Shown one piece after another: positions 36,949 to 48,400 of a stretch of DNA of 64,000 nucleotides. This stretch comes from Sisyra terminalis (Eukaryota > Arthropoda > Insecta > Neuroptera > Sisyridae): the NCBI GenBank assembly GCA_958496175.1, contig OY292278.1, positions 33,356,001 to 33,420,000 on the forward strand, written 5' to 3'. A program made the translations under genes and the position numbers. The first letter of the stretch is position 1. Each line of letters opens with the position of its first letter. The notes under the pieces were generated by a model. The model searched no databases. It was not told the DNA's origin and was given only the letters and a program-made list of their open reading frames with translations.

Positions 36949-38095
36949 TGATGCTATCGATTGCCAAGTGAAGCACATCGAGACTGTCTCTGAAGTTTGC
37001 TTTGCAATTTGAAATCGAGAAATAGATAAAATGTTCGGTAGCCAAACAAATACAAAAGTACAATGAAAATAATTTTCTCCAACAAAATACATAATTTTTT
37101 TTCTCCACAAAAAATATTTTCTTATAAATTGACCTGAATCTTTCGAATGTTTTTCATCATAGTTTTTATTATGTTATTATTACCAATTCCCCGTTCCCGT
37201 TACCATCAACCAGGTTGTAAAACGATCAATTTATTTTCAAGATTAGTTAAAAATGTTATCGACACAAGCACGTCTGTCCTTATTCAAGTCGGCAAACCAT
37301 TCGAATTCTAGAAATTTATTTGAAATGTCCTTCTATCCTTTATAGTTGAGTCAATAGTGCAATGACATCAACAATGATTTTCCACTTTGAGTGGGTTTCA
37401 CATCTGATTTCAGAATAACAAGGGCTGGAAGTATTTTCTAAGCTAACACCCTTTGAGTTATAAACAACCTCAAGTTTATATTGTTTGTGTATGACAATAT
37501 AAATCCTTTTATGTTGCTTCCTTTGCTGAACAGAACGACTTCGGTTTCTGGAAATTACCAGTGTAAAGAAGATATAAATTAATGAGAACCCTTTGGCCTT
37601 GTTAAGATAAGTATCGGTTTCAAATTTTACAATCAAAACAATAATTTTGAATCTGCTGTTGTGTAATGTATAGTATACTTGAGATATAAGCGTTTTATGC
37701 GTATCAACAACATAGAATAATACATTAAAATCCTTCTTCAAAAATATTGTAGATATGAACATTTAAAAGTAGCGTTTATACTTGATTCTGCTTTCCATGT
37801 TTGTTATGATTTATACCTTTAAAAGGTATGATACATAAAATGTGGAACTCGTTTTTTTGGATAGTTTTAAACTATCCCAAATATTGTTTATATAAATGAG
37901 AAACATGAAGTGAAAGAATTTTATTAAGTATCTGGTTTTTTTTTCTAAGCCTATTCTCTTACATTCTAGGCAGTTAACGCTATGATATTATATGCTCAAG
38001 AGTATCAAAAAAAGTTTTCTAGTGTTTTTTTATTTTTAAATATTATGGTTTTCTGAGGTATAAACAGCCCCTGGCCGTATTAATAGATGCACTAT
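36949..38095. other. Noncoding stretch with an unassigned 140-codon frame and palindromes
   Basis: A minus-strand frame at 37340-37762 (140 codons) has mixed composition and ends VSLENTSSPCYSEIRCETHS and 16 further residues. I recognise no family, and such a length is only marginally unlikely by chance here. Two perfect short palindromes sit close together: ATACCTTT/AAAGGTAT at 37813 and GGATAGTTT/AAACTATCC at 37859. Confidence 0.3.
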
Positions 38096-38692
38096 AGGTT
38101 TTAAATAAAATCTGAAGTAAGAGCTATTTTATTTTGGGTCCATATTTTTTATTAGGTGTAACTTTCCTGTACAAGTTTTATTTATTGCACTTATTACCAA
38201 CTAGCGTGCCCAAAAATCATATTAACTAAGAAATAAATTTTTATCATCAAATTAACTAAACATCTTCTTAATTATGGCAAGCTGAATGGTTAAATATTAA
38301 ATTGAAAGCTCGTTTACTAATATTTTAATTCCCATTCTGCGCGCTGTCTATGTAAGACAATAGCGTCTGTTGTATTTGCTCATGATGATTCCATACGTGA
38401 ATATTTATTCTAAAGACTATTTTTCTGTTGTGGACCACCTCTTTAACTACTTTTTTCGTCAGCAACTTCTACATATTTTCAATTGATTTCAAATTAAGGC
38501 TTTTATCCTAAAGTAGAGTAATAAGGATAATAAAGAAGGTTTTACCCTTATCCAGAAAATATATTTCTTAAAAATCAATACAACTTTTTATAATGTAAAA
38601 AGTCAACCATATTAAATTTAATTTAGTAGAATATGTATAGTATATTTTGTATAAAATCTTAAGTACGTCTAATAATATGGCCAGAGGCTGTA
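38096..38692 (+). repeat. Long interspersed repeat, copy 2 (about 600 bp)
   Basis: Same-strand duplicate of 35028-35574. It is about 50 bases longer because of an insertion near 38550-38610 (ATCCAGAAAATATATTTCTT). The flanks on both sides differ from those of copy 1, so this is an interspersed repeat, not a segmental duplication. Confidence 0.85.
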
Positions 38693-39690
38693 GAGGCAAG
38701 TGGAAGCAAGAAGTTTTGTATATTAGAAAAAACGAGCTGAGATCCCAGAAAATTAAAAGAAAACACTTCCAGTTTGCGTATCCTTAGTCATTCGTACATG
38801 TCATAAGCTAAAGGCAAAATTCAGTGATTTATAAAAATCCGAAACGAGAAAGTAAATGCTCATTAGGAAAACATTCACTGGGGGGCACATAACTAAGAAC
38901 AAAATGTTATCGTCATTCGACTTACGTATAAATGTTTTTGCACCTCTTGAAAAGACAAATATCATGTCAAACCCAACCACCGCTCGCCAACAAAATTAAA
39001 ATATTGAGTACAAGAGATAAGCATTGTGGATAAGTTTAAATATCTGGCAAAAATCATAATATACAACCTCAACGAGATACCCTTAAGGCAAAATAAAATA
39101 GATAAATTGATTTAAATACAACATGTTACCAAGAACACGTACAACAAAATTGCCACAGAAGTGAAGCACTACAAAACTGTAACACTACCACAAATTACAT
39201 ATGCCTCTGAAAGAATATTCAAAACTACTAATACCGCAGCAATCGATAAAGTACCGAAAATAACAAGAAGAATAGCTCAAACGTGCTAAGATGAAAATTA
39301 TCAAATAAAAAGAATTTGGAAAGTACCTTCCAATGAAACAGCTAGCAAAGAAATAGAACCAACACAAGTGCAAGGAAAAAGAAACCAAACTTAATTTTTG
39401 AGCAGCTAACGAGACTATCAGAAAGTAGAAACAACAGTCAAATATATTTATTAGATTTTGAGAATAGAATTTATTAAAGTTTGTATATTTAGAGAAGTTA
39501 TAGGGTAGAACCCTAAGATGGATCTCAGAACTCAAGTACATGCGGGAGTTACAGATAATTCCCAACGATTTGAAATTCATAATTCTAAAAACGTAATTAA
39601 CAGACAACAAAAGGAAAAGGTGCTTTTGGACTACGAAAGAAAACAAAAACTAGAAAAAAATGGAATCATAGTACATGACTGACTAAAGCA
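38693..39690 (+). pseudogene. Decayed non-LTR retrotransposon, reverse-transcriptase C-terminal region
   Basis: Plus-strand translation, with frame breaks, gives VDKFKYLAKIIIYNLNEIPL, then NKIATEVKHYKTVTLPQITY plus ASERIFKTTN, then AAIDKVPKITRRIAQTC, and later RTLRWISELKYMRELQIIPN. The order fits the thumb and C-terminal part of insect LINE ORF2 proteins (...F-K-Y-L-G..., ...H-Y-x-T-V-x-x-P-x-x-x-Y-A-S-E..., ...E-(R/K)-R-I-x-R-T...). Stops and frameshifts are numerous and the catalytic YADD part is missing. The 153-codon minus-strand frame at 39185-39646 is an antisense shadow. Confidence 0.65.
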
Positions 39691-40370
39691 GTCAATTATT
39701 AGCCATGAAATAATAAAAATAAGCCCTCAAAATCCAAATTACGTATTCATTCAATTTTTCAACTCATACTTAAAATTTGAACTAGAAAAGCTTGGTGGTT
39801 TATCAGTGTAAAAGTTTATCAGTACAAATTATTAGGTCTAGGAATATATTTATAGCGTTTTTTCGATTGACGATGTTAGTTTCAAAATAGTTCAGGAAAT
39901 ATAAATTGCATTAACACCGCTATACTCACGAGTGAAATATGAACCTGGAGCGTTAGTTTGAGCTTATAATATTTGACTAAATTGACTAAAATTTGAATTT
40001 GGCTAAAAGATCGTCATGAACATTTTCCTAGACCGTATATTAGAAAAGACGGTAGAATAAATATAAAAAAATGTTCAATTTACTGTAAAGCTTCATCTGA
40101 TATTACGGAAAAACCACAATTGTTGACAAGAGACTTAACGGTTTCGGAATGAATACTTTGGGCAACTGTAGGTTGGAATTTTGTGTGCCAACTAATCAGT
40201 TGACTGTTAGGCTTGCTATATCAATAAAAGATCATGTATGGAATTTTTCAATTTTGACGATCATTTAGACATTTTTGAAGTTGGTTTGTAATAATCATAA
40301 TAAATTTATTTTGTTATCTGTCATGTAAAGTATGTTTATGTGTGTTGTTAATTATTATAATATTTTTCAG
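39691..40370. other. Noncoding stretch
   Basis: No gene. It lies between the LINE relic and the hammerhead-like motif and could be part of a decayed retroelement, but no domain is readable. Confidence 0.4.
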
Positions 40371-40412
40371 AGCGTGATAAAGTCTTGAGAATAAAGACGA
40401 AACGTAGCAAAT
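40371..40412 (+). ncRNA. Hammerhead-ribozyme-like fold, second example
   Basis: A GTGATAA core-like segment (40374-40380; canonical CTGATGA) plus one base is followed by a perfect 5 bp stem GTCTT/AAGAC (40382-40386 with 40394-40398, 7-base loop), then GAAA (40399), then ACGT as a minimal stem III and GTA at the cleavage position. GC at 40407-40408 pairs with GC at 40372-40373. The design is the same as at 28.5 kb: TGATAA plus one base, 5 bp stem II, 7-base loop, GAAACG. It is degenerate at two core positions. Confidence 0.35.
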
Positions 40413-42141
40413 CAATAATTGTTTAAATTGATATAACTGTACTGTCAATTATCCGTGATCCTTATATTATTATTATTGCTAATAGATATCAAAAGGAAAA
40501 TTCCATACCATTTCAATAAAAAAGAGAAACTAAACCAAAATATTGCATTTCTTAAAAACTGGAAAACAAATTTTTAAATCTCTACAGTTTCCACTAACTC
40601 AATTCTTATAACACTTTTTTTACATAAAAGAAGTTCAAATACGTTAGTACTATGGAGACCGAAAAGTAACGTCGCTTTTAATACAAAATTAAATCACAAA
40701 ATTTTGAAATAAGTTTTGATTTTAAATCAATCATATATAAACTTTACTATTATCAACTTCTTGATATGTGTGCAACTTTTTAATAGCAAGTTAAATCAAT
40801 GGATTATTAAGGAAACTATTCCAAAATTTCATTTTGAATATAACTTAAGTTTTCAATTTTTGCCACTAAGTAAATATTATAACGATTGAAATAAATAAAA
40901 ACCCGAGTGAATAACTTTGTACTTTGTACAATTTCTTTGTAATTTTTCATTTTTTCAAGGGCTTTTTTACATTACCATGTAGCAGGATAGAATTTTTTCT
41001 GTTGATAAGTCTTGGGCACTTTTGGGTAATTGTTTGATTGACCAAAATTGATAAGGAATGTTTGACTGCTTTTCGACTGTCTGATACGGATTTAGTACCA
41101 TTTTCATCCTTAACATTTTATTGGTTAAGTTTTCAAATTATTAAACATCTAATGCACTTTAAAAAACATTAAAAATGATCTTGGTTACAACTTTGCGTTG
41201 CTTCTCTGCAATACTCCTAAGATCAAGCAATACAGAACTTGTATTTCTTCGTGTTGTAGTCTTACCGTTTCAGATTCCTCTAATCATAATTTTTTTCAGT
41301 TTTCCAGTATTAACAATTTTTGTTTTTTTCTAGAGTTAAAATAAAAACGAAAGAAGCTAATTCAACTTCTAAAAAATTCTGTTCTTTTTGGTATTGTTGA
41401 AATCTGAACATAGCTACTGCATTTTTTTGTATTTTGCTAACAAAATGTGAAAAATTTTAGGTAAAGATATTACATTTTTGATGAGTTTTTATTTCTTTTT
41501 TTTTTTAATTTTTAGTTTGCAATCAATAAGACTTAATTCATTAGAACTTAATTTCAATGAAATTACTTTTAAGTCATTAATGCCAGACTTTTTTCTTCTT
41601 TTAATAATTAGATATAAACAAAAAAAGACTTCGATCAGCAGAAAGTTGATGCTACTTGAAATTCCATAAGCTCGTTGACTAATTGCTCATTCCAGGCATT
41701 TTCTATCCACTTTACACCTTCATAGTCTCTTGCTTTGAAGAGAGGAAAATTTCCCCTGCAACCAACTTAATAGCAGTCTTAAATTGCATACTGGTGTTAT
41801 GTTTACAGTTTACATTCTGCTACAAAATTTAAGTACTTCTCGATTTAAACTCAACTAATGTAACTAAAGCAATAACTAACGTCGTGCTAAAATGTTGAAA
41901 ATAAACTTTTAAATGTAAAAACAAATAAGCATGTGCAGTTAGTGTATACACTACCAGTAAAATTAAAAATATAAATTTTTCAACAAAGAAACTGATATTG
42001 TGAAGATATGACAAAATAAATTAAAGGAAATGAAATCCATTTCTAATTCCTTGAAAATTAAAAAGAAGAGCAGCTTAAATTACATTTACCTCACGGAGTT
42101 CACTCTTGAGACATAGGGGAGGTAACGTAAAAAAATCTCGG
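40413..42141. other. AT-rich noncoding stretch
   Basis: No gene, RNA gene or repeat recognised. Frames at 41478-41669 and 41829-42014 are hydrophobic low-complexity chance frames. Confidence 0.5.
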
Positions 42142-42516
42142 TCAAACCGGGATAAATTGACATTTTGTCTCGGATATTATAAATATTTCATCCAATCTTG
42201 TATAAATATTAAAAATACCATCAATATTATCTGAGCTATTTGCCAGATAAAACTGTAAAAATGCTCTAGATTTTCTACGTTGGAAATTTCCACGATGAAC
42301 TTTAATTTCTAGTGATTCAACTGGAACATAATTATCAAGTAGTTTCAGAAGAATGACAGTTGATGGCAAAATGTGGCAGTTGTTGAAAATTGAACGAAGG
42401 AGGTTAACTCGAATCATATTCGGTCGGGTTTTAATCGGAGTTGAGAGCTGCAACGTGACGCTGACAATTCTCTGTTCCATTTTCTTCGAGAGACGGCTAC
42501 TACACAATTGTCTCAT
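42142..42516 (-). CDS. Unassigned 124-codon open frame
   Basis: The frame begins MRQLCSSRLSKKMEQRIVSV, continues ILPSTVILLKLLDNYVPVES and ends near ISETKCQFIPV. Composition between about 42290 and 42520 is less AT-rich than the flanks. An acceptor-like CCTAACAG|G lies just upstream of the ATG on this strand. No known domain, signal peptide or repeat is visible. The opposite strand also has a 64-codon frame here (42353-42547), so the strand is uncertain. Length alone is only borderline against chance. Confidence 0.22.
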   Translation of the reverse strand: MRQLCSSRLSKKMEQRIVSVTLQLSTPIKTRPNMIRVNLLRSIFNNCHILPSTVILLKLLDNYVPVESLEIKVHRGNFQRRKSRAFLQFYLANSSDNIDGIFNIYTRLDEIFIISETKCQFIPV

Positions 42517-43192
42517 ACTATCAAACCTGTTAGGTTACAGCCTTTAAGCCGACAACAGGAGGGAGGAAGAAGGATTTGTGTGGATTAAAGGATTGTGCAT
42601 ACCGGATAAAAGATAAACTCCCTCAGCAAAATAACTCTCCGTGTATATATGGGCGATGGGGGTGTGTATGCATAATAACGCATGGAATATATTTCGCTCA
42701 CCCTCTTCAACCCTCTTGTTTCAAACAGAACATTTAGAGATTTCAGATTCAACCGCATGAGTTTCTTCTGTTGAATCATATAGTAATTTCACCATTTGTC
42801 TAATACTTTTCGTTATTTTCGAATATTTATACGTTTTTTTCTCGTCTTTCTCAAATCTCCTATGTTTCACGCACATTGTATTTATTTCGTATTTTAAGTG
42901 TCAAAAATGCCAGAGGGCTTTTTTTTTAATGACTACTACGTTATTAGCAAGAGAAAACAAATGTTGAACGAAATTTGTTTAATATATTTTTTAGCCCCAG
43001 CGAAGAAAGACGATAGCAAGCCTAATGTCTATAGGGGTTGCTATCTATAAATAAACACAAGTAAAAATCATTTGTTATACATTAAACGTTTGTTTCCTTA
43101 GTACATTTCCTATAATTAAAATTCAAAATTTCTTGAATCATTTTAAAATTTAATAACGTACTTCTCATTTAATTTGATTTTATCACTAAATC
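42517..43192. other. Noncoding stretch
   Basis: Includes a less AT-rich patch at 42540-42780 (with GGGCGATGGGGGTGTGTATG near 42650) that has no supported frame. It could be regulatory, but I see no diagnostic motif. Confidence 0.35.
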
Positions 43193-43355
43193 ATGAATCC
43201 TTCAATAGATCCTAAAGAACGAAAACTTCAAATTCTTATTGTGAGTATTTTTTTTTTCGTACATTTATAGTAATTACTTTTAAATTATTTAGGTTTATAT
43301 TTACGGGAAAGATAAAAATAAGAAGATGGTTTCGAAGTATTCCCATTATTCTTAA
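43193..43355 (+). CDS. Possible two-exon microgene (36 residues)
   Basis: An ATG at 43193 opens MNPSIDPKERKLQILI and reaches a good donor (ATT|GTGAGT, 43241). An acceptor (TTAAATTATTTAG, ending 43292) follows after a 52-base AT-rich intron, the usual size of short insect introns. Joining keeps frame (phase 0) and adds VYIYGKDKNKKMVSKYSHYS, stop at 43353. The peptide is short, basic and not recognised. It may equally be the first exon of a longer gene using a different acceptor, or chance. Confidence 0.15.
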
Positions 43356-45344
43356 AGCTTGTTTAATGAATATAAACCTAGTTGAGTTAACGATTGTGTC
43401 ACCTGTCAACAACGATGCTAGTCTCTTTTTAACATTGGTATCGTTAAAATTTTACTGTTAATTCTCTTCTTTTTATTATTTATCATGAATATATAAGAAG
43501 ACTTCGGTGCCTTTTTTTCGAAGATTTTACGGTGCTTTTAATTAAGCAGAACGTAAAAGAAAAACTGTTGTGTTCGTAATTATTTGATTTAATATTGCCG
43601 GGTATGATGTCGGTGAATTTTACGGTACTGTTTTAAATAAATGTTTTTTGAAGGAATCGTCTGAACAATATGTTCTTACTCTTAAAATCTTATGTTTTAA
43701 TAGTTTTTTTAACATTAGAATCTTATTAACGTATTGCATCATTACTAATAGTTCTTTGTATAAAGAAGATTGTAATGTCTTTGTTTTTTTCCCAAAAATA
43801 TCTTATACATGAATTCTTTGAATTGGTAAAGATAAAAAACAAAGTAAATTTTTTTCTTTATTTCAAAATTATCTATTTAAGCCATTTTGCGTTAATTTAT
43901 GAATTGCTTTATAAATAAAAAGTGCCAAATGAATAATAAATATAAGTGCAAATAAATTAGTAAACATTCTTAGTGAAGTAATAAATTGTATAGAAAAATG
44001 AGAATCTGTTCAAAAATAACAGAAAAACGCTATCAATATTACCATACTTCATAATTATAAAAATAAGTAATTGGTAGTGTTCTGTAGAACATATATTTTT
44101 AACCAATGATATATACTTTAATAAAATTGCGATATGAGCTTTTATAATAAAAAATTTATATAGATTGTCACATAAATTCTTTCTTTTTTCTAAAATGAAA
44201 TGAATGTAAAGTAATATTTCTACTATTATTACTTAAATAAAATTTATTCTGTTACTTAATATCTTCCATAATCAAAATAAAATCGTTTGCAAAGAGTTTT
44301 GAAGAGGAATCTATCCGACCGGCTTATACTTGTTTCTACATACTCGGATATTTACGTCCATATATTGCAAATACCTACACAATATTTAATGATAATAAAC
44401 TATTATTTATTCTGTTATATAAGAAGTATTACCTTCTTTCATTTTTCAGAAAGCCTCATTATGCCTTCATTCTAAAATTTTCAGTTTTGGACAACAAACA
44501 ATCACAAAGATGAAATTTTATTTCACTAAGGAATTTAAGAGACTTATCAACATAAGAATTTTTTAAGGATAGAAAGAAATAACATTTAGATAGATTTAGG
44601 TAAATTTAGGTAGTATGCAGAATGCAGAAAAACATTCCAATCAAATGGTGTGCGGTTTTTCCATACCACTTATATGTGATACATCATATGAACATACGCT
44701 ATCATGATGAAAATCGTATTTCCAGGTATAATATTGGTCCAAAACTTATAAACTTTAAGTAGAAGACACAATGAGGCTTCCAGAGAAATGAAAGAAGGTA
44801 ATAAAGCAAACGGATTTTTTTATACCAAAATAAACCATATCGAAACAGTAAATATTGTATATAAATTTTATATTGGAAAATGGAAAGAACTTATGGGACA
44901 AACAAATTTTTTTCCTTCCTTTTATTATGAGAGTCATGACCTTTATGGATCTTACTATTTAATGCCTTCTGCGATAATAAAGATCTACTGTCTCTCAATC
45001 ATTGTGGAGCTCTACTTAATGGTCGTCTAGTTTTGAGTTATTGAGTTACTTTCTAGAAATTCAGTAGATTTCTATATTCCTAACAGTAGAACTATTATAA
45101 ATTATCAATATTTGAAACTATTTTGTAAGTTTCCACATTTAACTCAGACTTTTAACATGTTATATATTTTAGTATAATAGGCAGTAGTGTAGTTCTGGTT
45201 CTAATCCGTACAGACTGATGGTCAATCTAAATTGAACAGCATGCATATAAAATAACGTTGTTATTTGTAGTGGAACTGAAAAGATCATGTGGATATAATT
45301 AATCAAGACCGTATTGTAAATAGAGCTAAAACAAAATAATTCCA
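43356..45344. other. AT-rich noncoding stretch
   Basis: No gene or defined repeat. Short overlapping frames at 44755-45030 on opposite strands share the Phe/Ser/Tyr composition of chance frames. Confidence 0.5.
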
Positions 45345-45475
45345 TAATAAAAGACCATTGGGTAATCCCTCACAACCGTGGAGAGATAGTTGGCCATCAT
45401 GATTTAAGGAAGCGTTATTAGCTGGATCTAATAGAGCATAAAAAGAGGAAGAAGAAGAAAAATCTTACTCAGTCA
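45345..45475 (+). pseudogene. Possible LINE 3' end
   Basis: Reading KRPLGNPSQPWRDSWPS*FK followed by EALLAGSNRA, then a GAA-rich run (GAGGAAGAAGAAGAAAA), resembles the extreme C-terminus and tail of RTE-like LINEs (K-R-P-x-G-(R)-P-x-x-R-W-x-D...). It is short, with one stop, so weakly supported. Confidence 0.3.
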
Positions 45476-48400
45476 TATGAAATGATAATAAATGGTGTTA
45501 TTTCAGTGTAAATATAAATATTTTAATAGAAATACCCGACGCAGTTCTTTATAACTAGGTTAATATGTGTTGTTGTCCTAAGATGGTGCCTAATACGTTA
45601 TATTTTAGAACTTTGAATAAAATTTATAAATAAAGATAAATTATAATTTGTAATTGAAAATTGAATTTCACTAATCAATGCCAAAAGGATCTTATAAACG
45701 TATAATTTTTAATAGAAACAACATCTTTAATCTACCCCAGTCGTTTTATATGTTGAAAACAATGAGAACTCAAATACCCAAGTATCAATTATCCATTCTC
45801 TCGCATTCAATTTGACGCAAAATGTACATTTTAGATTTTCAAATGAGTTATATCTTATAAATATTCACGCAAATGTAATGAATATTTTATGCTCTGGGAA
45901 ATTATAAACATCAGTCCCAATCGTATTGCGGATGCTAGGTTGGGGTGGATATTTAAATATGATACGGAATTTTCGTGATGTCTCCGTGGTAAATCCTTAA
46001 GGAACATGTCAAATGTATTCTGTGAGAGTGACTTGTTTTGACCACACGCTAGAGTCTAGACTCCAGACTATTGTTGACACTAATCCCGAAGGAAATGTAT
46101 AGACTCCTACATAATATGATTTTTCAAAGACATAGGTATATTTACATAAGACTGACAATATGGTGAAAGTTTTAGGATTAAAGGAAAATATGCGTCCCAC
46201 AAAAAATTTAAGAAAGGAAATGTTATCGTCTTTTACTTGAACTTCTTTCAATGATAACAAAAAGATTTGTTAAAGGGTGTTTGATATAAAATTGGGGTAC
46301 TCCTCTTAATTTAACGCATTTGCCCAATTTTATGTATTTTTTTTTGTTATCTAAAAATTAGCATTTGGCTGATATCATTAAAGTTTATTCTTCACTTGTT
46401 AAAAGTAACAAATGTCCCGAGCCGTAGGGACAAAGCCTCACTTATTGCCCTCAATTGCGTCCTACAGAAAAATATATATGTTCTTTATTTATTTGGGGTT
46501 AGTCTCTAATGAAATAATATTCGTTTTGTTGTTAGCTATTTAGTTACGCCATCATCAATTGCGAAACGTTTCCGTCCCTCATTTGATTGTTCTCGGGTGG
46601 TGGAAGTGCTCTTTAAAAGAGAATAGACAGTCTGAGTAATTTTATATTTTAGTCTATTTATATCTGCAGTCGGAAATACAATCGTAATTAAATGGAAACT
46701 GGGAAAGATAAATTTTCTTGACAGAAAAAATTTATCCCTTGAATTTTTTTTTGTGTTTGGTCCATTGCGATCGTGTATTTATCCTTGTAATGGAAAATTG
46801 TTAATGATGTGTTAGAAAAGTTGAAACAATCTGTCACTTAGTTTCATTAACTTTAATTTATTAATATTGAAATTTTCGCTTCCTTTACGATTATTTATAA
46901 TTAAGTTATGTGTAACGATAAAAAACGCTCATTTATAGAGATTTATTCTTCATACTTCCGGATTTTTTTTCGTTAATTGTGTTTTATCTTACTGTATTAG
47001 AGCCAATAAAAGTAAAATTATACAATAATATCTAAGTTGACTCTTGAATATATTTTGATATAATGTATAATTATTCTTGCATATATATGGCAATCATATT
47101 TTTATCAACAACGATATTTATGAATTATCAACTTTATTGTAAGAAGATTGATTATTTTTTGCCTTCTGAGTATTTTTTCGATAGTGTTTATTGTTTTACC
47201 AAAAAAAAAGAAGCTATTTCAGTAATTGAATTACTGTAAGAAAATGGGTTTTAAAGTTTCCTTTTTTTGCTTTCCGATATCAAATAGTGTAGTGTGAAAA
47301 ACCCAATAGTAATATGATTATTGTATAAGTATATGAATGCTTTAGGCTTTGATGTATTGTTTTAATGTTTTAATTTCGTAATAACCTTCGTGGTTTTTAG
47401 ACCGAGTCTAAAAAAGTTACTTTTTTTAAAAAATATATCCATAAAATTATTCAATATGACAAAAAAAAACTGTGAGAAATTTTGAGCTTTTAATATTGAC
47501 ACTAAGGGCAATCTTCCGAATTTTCGATTATTCAATCCAAAGCGCATTTTTTCTCAATAATTGGGAATCATCAAAAAATGTTTCAAAATTATTTTTCAGC
47601 TGACTAACAGTTTCATTTCAATCAAGCCATGAACATTGATCTGCTTTACCATTTAAATTTTTAACTTTCGATTTTGTAACTAATTTACGAATTGATATTC
47701 AGAGCAAAATTGATATATTAAATTCTTGAAGAAAATTAAATACTCTATAAAAAAGCTCTATTGGTACTTTTTTGATAAATTTACCTCTTTTAGTTATTCA
47801 AAGCCAAAGTTAAATTTAAAATTGTACTCTGTTTTTATTCTATAGCCAAATTTAATGTTGTAAAATGTGTATTAAAAGAGCTGGGCGTTGGTGTAATGAA
47901 AACGCTGGTTATTTTATGGCCAATTCTTTTAAAAAGTTTATTTATTTATTATTACCAAGAAAATTACATATGAATATAATATACTGTGTTCACATGCCCT
48001 ATTGGGAACTGACTATTTTGGTCACGGCATGTGGTGGCCAAAACAAATACTAGTTTTTGTGTGCACTTTAATATACTACTATATCAAATTGTTAACTGCA
48101 ATTAAATTTAAAATAAAAAACAAACTTTTCAATTGAAGTGGAAGTTATAAAATCATCTCCTTGTAAGAAAAAATATAGTTTACTGTGGTGTGAATGGTTA
48201 TGGTAGTAAATCACATGAAAATGTAGAAATAAGTTTCCTAACAATACCCATGTTTAATAATAATAGTAATAGTAATTTTGCTAACGTCAAAAATTTGTTC
48301 GGAAAGAAAACAATTTTTTTCCCAACTTCAAAATTGATGCTTGAATTTCATGAGGCTATTTTATTTGTGAACATTTAAATAAAATGCTTTAAAGCTCATC

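Noticed and set aside
37340..37762. 140-codon minus-strand frame as a gene
   Set aside because: No recognisable domain, no splice-site support, and its length is only marginal against chance in this composition. It is mentioned only in the regional entry.
39185..39646. 153-codon minus-strand frame, the longest in the window
   Set aside because: It is antisense to the LINE relic whose domains read on the plus strand; its Phe/Ser/Leu-rich composition is that of a shadow.
46560..46600. GCGAAACGTTTC as a hammerhead 3' core
   Set aside because: No upstream CTGATGA-like core or stem II could be paired with it.
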